A stretch of 64,000 nucleotides of DNA from JBBBNV01 sp037137075 (lineage in GTDB: Bacteria > Bacillota > Bacilli > Paenibacillales > NBRC-103111). Under the pieces are notes generated by a model. The model worked only from the letters and a program-made list of their open reading frames with translations, was not told where the DNA came from and searched no databases. Within the stretch, counting starts at the first letter, position 1. Every line of letters begins with the position of its first letter. Position numbers and translations under genes: made by a program. The stretch covers positions 1 to 64,000 of the forward strand of contig NZ_JBBBNV010000017.1 of the NCBI RefSeq assembly GCF_037137075.1. The letters run 5' to 3'. Positions 59,588 to 64,000 of the stretch are shown here, piece after piece.

Positions 59588-59711
59588 TTATCCACAACAT
59601 TCACAAGGTTATTCACAAATTATATAAAACGAATGGTAACTCTACCTGAAATACACAATTCATCCACAGCAAAAGGATGTATATCCACAGAAATTGCGTT
59701 ATTTATCCACA
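59588..59711 (+). promoter_or_regulatory. DnaA-box cluster
   Basis: Three exact TTATNCACA boxes (TTATCCACA at 59588 and 59703, TTATTCACA at 59609) and two one-mismatch boxes (TCATCCACA at 59660, ATATCCACA at 59681) lie in 124 AT-rich bases, all in the same orientation. No dnaA, dnaN or rpmH is nearby, so it is not the classical origin. It resembles the chromosomal DnaA-box clusters known in Bacillus that titrate DnaA and tune initiation, or it may make the flanking genes DnaA-regulated. Confidence 0.75.
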
Positions 59712-59914
59712 TTCCTCCCACAGGTACTTGGAAAACGGCAATAGAAGGGCCTTCGTAAGCTATGCCAGCGGCTCCAGCTTCGGCCCCTTCAAGCTGTACA
59801 CCAGCATTTCTAAGGAAATGTCAACTGTCACTGTCAAATAAGAGAAACTGTGCATTTTGAAAATGTCAATTTTGTTCTATTGTAATGGTACCATAAGGAA
59901 ATGGAGGATGACAA

Positions 59915-61054
59915 ATGGATTCCCAATCATCAGAAGTGTACATTAATCCCCATATTGCCGCTATGAAGCCATACGTTTACGGCTGGCAGCCGCCCTCGGT
60001 TACAGGAGGAAGCAGGCAGCGGGAGAACCGGAATCAGGACATCAGCCAGCCGATGCACACTTCTCGTCCCGAGTTGAAGCTTAACGCCAATGAAAATCCG
60101 TATCCGCCGTCCCCTCGTGTAGCGGAGGTACTCACCCGTCTGGATACTGACCGGATTGCCTTGTACCCGGATGCGGTTTGTACGGCTCTTTGCAGGCAAA
60201 TTGCCGCCCATCATGAGCTGAGGCCAGAGCAGGTGATGGTGGGAAACGGCTCCAGTGAGCTTATTACGTTCATTTTTCGTGCGTTTATGCAGCCCGGCGA
60301 TGTGGTGGCCCTGCCTTATCCGACCTTTACGCTGTATCATACGGCCGCGGCGATACAGCAGGTCCGTTTCATCGATCTTCCGATGGATGGGGATTTTCGG
60401 TGGAATGTGCATCAACCGTTGCCTGAGGAAGCCCGGCTGCTGGTTCTGGTCAATCCGAATGCGCCGACCGGACGGCTGCTGCCGTTAGACGAATTAGCCG
60501 GAATTATTGAGCGTTTTGCCGGTGTCGTCGTTATTGACGAGGCCTATATCGATTTTGCGGATGACCCCCATGTAAGTGCGGCAACGTTAGTCGGCCGGTA
60601 CCCGAACCTGATTGTGCTGCGTACATTTTCCAAATCGTATTCCTTATGCGGCGCTCGAATCGGGTATGCGCTTGCTGCTGAAGAATTCATCATTGCCATG
60701 ATGAAATGCAAGGATTCTTATAATGTCAATGGGATTAGTCAGCGGATGGCTGAAGCGGCGTTCAGCGACCAAGCGCATATGCGGCGCAACGCAGACCGGA
60801 TTCGCGCTACTCGTTCCCGGTTGTCCTGGCAGCTTGAGGAGCTTGGCTTTCAGGTGCTGCCCTCTCAAACCAATTTTGTGCTATGCCGTCCCCCGGGCGG
60901 CGAAGCACAGGAGCTGGAGCGCTATTTGGCTGCACGAGGAGTGTATGTCCGGTATTTCCCGCAGCCCCGATTGGAGGACAAGCTGCGCATTACGGTTGGA
61001 ACCGATGCTCACATGGAGGAGGTTATCCGCCTTATCGCGGAGTGGGTGCTGTGA
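59915..61054 (+). CDS. hisC: HisC-like histidinol-phosphate aminotransferase
   Basis: A 379-residue PLP enzyme of fold type I. Motifs: LNANENPYPPSP near 57, VGNGSSELI, LVNPNAPTGR, VVIDEAYIDF, PLP Lys in RTFSKSYSLCGARIGY, and a C-terminal LRITVGT with the substrate Arg. An N-terminal extension of about 45 residues precedes the usual start. No other histidine gene is near, so it could serve phenylalanine/tyrosine synthesis or be a second HisC. GGAGG seven bases before the ATG supports the start. The divergent MocR gene may regulate it. Confidence 0.85.
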   Translation: MDSQSSEVYINPHIAAMKPYVYGWQPPSVTGGSRQRENRNQDISQPMHTSRPELKLNANENPYPPSPRVAEVLTRLDTDRIALYPDAVCTALCRQIAAHHELRPEQVMVGNGSSELITFIFRAFMQPGDVVALPYPTFTLYHTAAAIQQVRFIDLPMDGDFRWNVHQPLPEEARLLVLVNPNAPTGRLLPLDELAGIIERFAGVVVIDEAYIDFADDPHVSAATLVGRYPNLIVLRTFSKSYSLCGARIGYALAAEEFIIAMMKCKDSYNVNGISQRMAEAAFSDQAHMRRNADRIRATRSRLSWQLEELGFQVLPSQTNFVLCRPPGGEAQELERYLAARGVYVRYFPQPRLEDKLRITVGTDAHMEEVIRLIAEWVL

Positions 61055-61112
61055 GTGTGAGGGTGCGAGGCGGCATCTTTCGAAGGTGATTAGCCTCAGG
61101 GGCATAAAATAA

Positions 61113-61162
61113 CTCCCCTTCGAAATACAGGTTTATTTCGAAACCTGTATTTTGAAGGGGAG
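61113..61162. repeat. 22-bp inverted repeat without T-tract
   Basis: Long arms, CTCCCCTTCGAAATACAGG and onward to GTTT, pair with the AAACCTGTATT...GGGGAG arm with one mismatch across six bases. It may be a rho-independent stop without U-run, or a small repeated element. It follows the aminotransferase gene. Confidence 0.6.
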
Positions 61163-61234
61163 CACTTCAAGCAGAGGTATTGTCCGATGCCCATGATTCC
61201 GGACATCTTGGCCTGTTTTTACTAAAACTTTTTC

Positions 61235-61268
61235 GCACCGCGCGCAGCTCCCGGCGCGCGGTGCTTTG
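61235..61268. terminator. GC-rich 11-bp hairpin
   Basis: GCACCGCGCGC pairs perfectly with GCGCGCGGTGC across eight bases, followed by TTT. It lies between the convergent hisC-like and spo0M genes. The rest of 61055-61402 holds no gene. Confidence 0.55.
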
Positions 61269-61402
61269 CTGCACGACGGCGGTCGGCCGAACCCCAAGCC
61301 TTCGCCTGTCAAATTTATAAAGCTTGTTACTTGTAGGAATATGACGGTTTATACCAGATCGTCAAGCTTTCGTTTCATGGTTTGTTAAAACGGTCGTGCC
61401 GG

Positions 61403-62206
61403 CTATAGGGCATGTCGATTAATCAGCTCCGCAAGGATAACGGCTACAGCCCCTGGACCTTGCTCCACCTCTTCGGCTGAAAGCCACAGCAGGTGAAGGC
61501 TCTCATCCATATCCAGCATTTCTGCAAAAAAGCCGGTCAGGCCGCGCGCGCGCCGATCGATCTCGATGAGAAGCTCAATCCCATCTTCCCGGGGGAACAT
61601 CGCAATTTCCAGCTCATCCAGCAGCGCGCGGTAAGGGCCCTTCGGGGCAAACTCGATATTTTGGATAAACGGCACTCCGTTCCGGCTTCGCGGGTCATGC
61701 TCATTGGTTATTTCTTTGATGGCAAAGCCAAGCTGATACACCGCATCAAGTACGATTTGTGTATAAGCGTGCGGAAGCACATGCAGAACATCTTTGTCCC
61801 CGGGATCTATGGCATTGTTGATATCAAGCCCGGTCCGGAGCCAAACCTTGTCACGGTTTGTTGTCATTGGTGTGAGCGCGGGAAGCTCAATGACGAACGG
61901 CAGCTCCCGTGTTTCCCCAGGGTCGATCGACAGATTCTCTCCAAGCCGGTACTCGGCCAGGCGGTGGGTTACATGCAGCTTCCTGGTTTCTTCTTTGCCA
62001 TCGGTGGTTTTCACTGTTTCTTCTTTATGGTATTCGGTATACAAGTGCACATAGATGTTATCGATGCGCTGGCTGATCTTGCCGCCCCGAATGGCAACAA
62101 CTCCGCCAAGCCGTTCTCCAGCCGCCGCTTCATGCGTGTCGAGCCGCAAATCAACCTTGGCGCTGCCAATGCCGATGCTTGCCATCATCCGGTTAAAAAT
62201 TGACAT
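61403..62206 (-). CDS. spo0M: sporulation-control protein Spo0M
   Basis: A 267-residue arrestin-like protein of the Spo0M family. Seen are the opening MSIFNRMMASIGIGSAKVDLRLD, the GGKISQRIDNIYVHLYTEY strand region, the conserved FVIELP and TGLDI elements and an R-rich RRARGLTGFF segment. In Bacillus it modulates the start of sporulation. GGGGAGGA seven bases before the ATG at 62206 sets the start; the longer frame upstream has no signal. Confidence 0.9.
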   Translation of the reverse strand: MSIFNRMMASIGIGSAKVDLRLDTHEAAAGERLGGVVAIRGGKISQRIDNIYVHLYTEYHKEETVKTTDGKEETRKLHVTHRLAEYRLGENLSIDPGETRELPFVIELPALTPMTTNRDKVWLRTGLDINNAIDPGDKDVLHVLPHAYTQIVLDAVYQLGFAIKEITNEHDPRSRNGVPFIQNIEFAPKGPYRALLDELEIAMFPREDGIELLIEIDRRARGLTGFFAEMLDMDESLHLLWLSAEEVEQGPGAVAVILAELINRHAL

Positions 62207-62352
62207 GTCCCATTCCTCCCCCATTGTATAGAGCCTGCGGTAAAGCAGGAATCCAGTTTTTACTATAACGTATGGGAAGCAGCAAGTAAATTCATACATT
62301 TCTTCCAAAGTGGAAACACTATCGGCAGTCGGCTAAGAAGGAGGAAGTGGGC

Positions 62353-62580
62353 TTGAGCATCTTGCTGATGATTTTATTAGCGGTAGCGATGCTTGTATTG
62401 ATCCTGGGGGCTGTTTATTCCGTGCGCAATCGGCAGAAACGGACGACAGTGGAGGACAAGGATCCCCCTCGTACCATGGTCAAACATCCATTACTGGCGA
62501 ATCCGGTGTTATGGATATATGCTGCGTTTGCGGTAATTGTTTTGATTGTGGCCGCTTTTTATAATGGCATGTTGTCGTAG
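62353..62580 (+). CDS. small two-helix membrane protein
   Basis: A 75-residue protein with two hydrophobic segments (about 1-22 and 50-70) and a charged middle rich in Arg, Lys and Asp. No function is known. AAGGAGG is correctly spaced for the TTG at 62353, while the in-frame GTG at 62347 is too close. It precedes the next gene by 13 bases, so the two form an operon. Confidence 0.65.
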   Translation: MSILLMILLAVAMLVLILGAVYSVRNRQKRTTVEDKDPPRTMVKHPLLANPVLWIYAAFAVIVLIVAAFYNGMLS

Positions 62581-62593
62581 GAGGAGGCTGAGC

Positions 62594-62908
62594 ATGACAG
62601 AACAGGACAAAAAAACGTATTATGTTTCTGTGCAGGCGAATACGGTGCTGGATGATAAAGGCGCGGCAGCATTCGAGTTCGAGATTGAGGCCACAGATGA
62701 AGACATCGAGAAGCTCGAGGAGCTGTTTGAATACAAAATCGATGCCGATGACGGTTCAGCGCTTCGGTCCCATCTGCCGGCTATCCCTTACCATATTGAT
62801 GAAGAGAACGACGCCTATGACGCATCGCTGCGGGAAATTTACCGGCAGATTCATCATTTAGGCACTCTGGAAACGAAGCAGCACATTGAGAGCATGGACA
62901 TTTTATAA
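62594..62908 (+). CDS. conserved Bacillales hypothetical protein
   Basis: A 104-residue acidic soluble protein with a beta-strand start (YYVSVQANTV), an FEFEIEATDEDIEKLEELFE segment and a C-terminal LREIYRQIHHLGT...HIESM helix. I recall this as a widespread but unnamed Bacillales family. AGGAGGAGG lies about eight bases before the ATG. It is followed immediately by the remnant of a cysteine synthase gene. Confidence 0.7.
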   Translation: MTEQDKKTYYVSVQANTVLDDKGAAAFEFEIEATDEDIEKLEELFEYKIDADDGSALRSHLPAIPYHIDEENDAYDASLREIYRQIHHLGTLETKQHIESMDIL

Positions 62909-62910
62909 CC

Positions 62911-63064
62911 AATACGGACGAAGGGCTGCTTGTTGACAGTTCCTCCTGCGATGCGGCGTATGCTGCGTTAGATCTGATCAAGCGGCCGGAAGAATAAGGG
63001 CAAGACGATTGTGGTGCACCTGCCGGATACCGGGGAGCGCTCAGAGCCGTATCAGTTGAAGTAA
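62911..63064 (+). pseudogene. 3' remnant of a cysteine synthase (cysK-like) gene
   Basis: Translation gives EGLLVDSSSCDAAYAALDL followed by IKRPE, then after a frame change GKTIVVHLPDTGER and a short tail to a stop. This matches the C-terminal end of O-acetylserine sulfhydrylase (EGI-LVGISSGAA...AAL, then KTIVVxLPDTGERY), with the SSGAA motif altered. All of the enzyme's N-terminal and PLP-binding part is missing. It is clearly non-functional. Confidence 0.7.
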
Positions 63065-63086
63065 AGTCGGGCTTTAATCCAAAGAG

Positions 63087-63129
63087 AGCTTCCAGGCTGC
63101 TTGAACGGTGGCCCTTGGAAGCTTTTTTT
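63087..63129 (+). terminator. terminator after the cysK remnant
   Basis: AGCTTCCAGG pairs with CCcTTGGAAGCT (one bulge and one mismatch) and is followed by seven T. Confidence 0.85.
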
Positions 63130-63291
63130 GTGTAGAATCGGAGAATAGAGACCGGAGGTTCACCTCGTAATCCGGCATTAATTTACTTGTAAAGGTATGG
63201 TAATATGATGAAATAAATTCCACCCATTCGGCTGTTATATTCAGAATCCACATAGTGTTGATTTTGATGAGGAGATAAAGGAGAGGATCAT

Positions 63292-64000
63292 GTGAATATT
63301 CAATCAAGCTTTGTACGAAATGGTGATACTTTCATTCATTATCTGGATTCGGGGAACCGGGCTGATCCTAAGTTGACTCCACTTGTGGTATGCCCCGGGC
63401 TGTCCGAAACCGCGGAGGAATACGCAGATTTCATAAACGGACTATTGCCACGCAGAAGTATTGTCCTATCCTTCCGAGGCCGGGGAGGAAGTGGAACACC
63501 TCCCACAGGATATGACTTGGATCATCATGTTTCCGATGTGGAGCAGGTTGTGTCCAGCGCCAGTCTGAGTCGTTTTCATTTATTCGGCTATTCTAGAGGA
63601 GTATCCTATGCGCTCGGCTTCGCGGTAAAGCATTTCCCGCAGCTTCGCTCGTTGGCAGTGCTTGATTATCCAGCCGAGCATAAGCAAATGACACCAGACT
63701 GGGCAGACGATTATATTCATAATTATCTCCTGCCGACCGGACGGACCGCTAATATACGGATAGAGGCAGTACGCGGAATTCAGAGGGAATCTGTTCCGGT
63801 CCGTTTTAACTCACGATTACCAATACCTATGCTCGTCATGCGCGGGCTACTAAAAGGCTCTCTGCTAACGGATACTGATCTGGAAGCCTACGCCCAGTTG
63901 CAGGAGACTTTCCAAAAGCTTGACTTCACCGACTCGGGTCACGACGTAAGAAACACGGAGCCTGCTAAGCTAACAAAAAGCGTAGCGGCATTTTTAAATG
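63292..64000 (+). CDS. alpha/beta hydrolase, cut by the window end
   Basis: The first 236 residues of an alpha/beta-fold hydrolase. GTG starts after AAAGGAGAGGATCAT. An FRGRGGSG segment follows the oxyanion strand, the nucleophile elbow is GYSRGVS (Ser near 102), an LDYPAEH strand follows, and a SGHDV segment carries the catalytic His. The fold is clear but the substrate is not. The gene continues beyond the window. Confidence 0.85.
   Translation, partial: MNIQSSFVRNGDTFIHYLDSGNRADPKLTPLVVCPGLSETAEEYADFINGLLPRRSIVLSFRGRGGSGTPPTGYDLDHHVSDVEQVVSSASLSRFHLFGYSRGVSYALGFAVKHFPQLRSLAVLDYPAEHKQMTPDWADDYIHNYLLPTGRTANIRIEAVRGIQRESVPVRFNSRLPIPMLVMRGLLKGSLLTDTDLEAYAQLQETFQKLDFTDSGHDVRNTEPAKLTKSVAAFLN

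Noticed and set aside
59588..59711. replication origin (oriC)
   Set aside because: DnaA boxes are present, but dnaA, dnaN, rpmH and gyrB are absent and box number and unwinding element are not convincing, so a DnaA-box cluster is the better call.
63074..63307. 77-codon minus-strand frame near the window end
   Set aside because: It overlaps a strong plus-strand terminator and the start of the hydrolase gene and lacks a ribosome binding site.

Overview
The window looks like a chromosomal segment of a spore-forming Gram-positive bacterium of the Paenibacillus type. Evidence: moderately high GC, strong AGGAGG-type ribosome binding sites with frequent TTG and GTG starts, sporulation genes (yyaC, spo0M), secreted SLH, CAP and copper-amine-oxidase-N-domain proteins, and YkuK, UPF0435, DUF1450 and DUF1904 family proteins. 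No prophage, insertion sequence or CRISPR array was seen. The species is inferred, not proven.

Layout. 0.2-3.4 kb: a J-domain-like/TPR protein and a DUF1266 protein. 3.4-5.1 kb: an unusual stretch of short promoter-small ORF-terminator units followed by a tightly packed array of divergent tRNA-like sequences (Glu, His, a fragment, Asp), then ykuK. 5.9-10.2 kb: a GH43 glycosidase, a nicotinamidase and nicotinate phosphoribosyltransferase under an NrtR-like operator, and two small proteins. 10.4-19.9 kb: myo-inositol catabolism (iolG, then iolDEBCJA) with LacI-type operators and a LacI regulator. 20-25.5 kb: an MgtC protein with a structured leader, a large HtrA-like protease, an autoregulated TetR, and a Fur-box-preceded DUF1450 gene. 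25.8-31 kb: another small-ORF unit, a TatD hydrolase, and a second NAD block (nrtR, pnuC, a NadR-like enzyme, and the ruin of an ADP-ribosylglycohydrolase gene). 31.3-45 kb: an AIM24-family protein, three secreted CAP-domain proteins, and a complete siderophore uptake system with a Btr-like regulator behind a Fur box. 45.6-48 kb: mannitol-1-phosphate dehydrogenase and a HAD phosphatase, the latter behind a clear c-di-AMP (ydaO-type) riboswitch. 48-64 kb: glycosyltransferases, yyaC, a DUF4912/GH57-like/GT4 trio in which the GH57-like protein has lost catalytic motifs, a MocR regulator and a HisC-like aminotransferase flanking a DnaA-box cluster, spo0M, a cysteine synthase remnant, and an alpha/beta hydrolase cut by the window end.

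Functional links. Two NAD-salvage blocks 20 kb apart share the palindrome ATGTCATaATGACAT and are probably one NrtR regulon. The iol genes probably convert myo-inositol to acetyl-CoA and a C3 unit, but no inositol transporter is present here. The riboswitch-HAD-mtlD arrangement suggests mannitol synthesis as an osmolyte under c-di-AMP control; this is the most interesting new hypothesis in the window. Start sites were chosen from ribosome binding site spacing and several differ from the longest possible reading frame.
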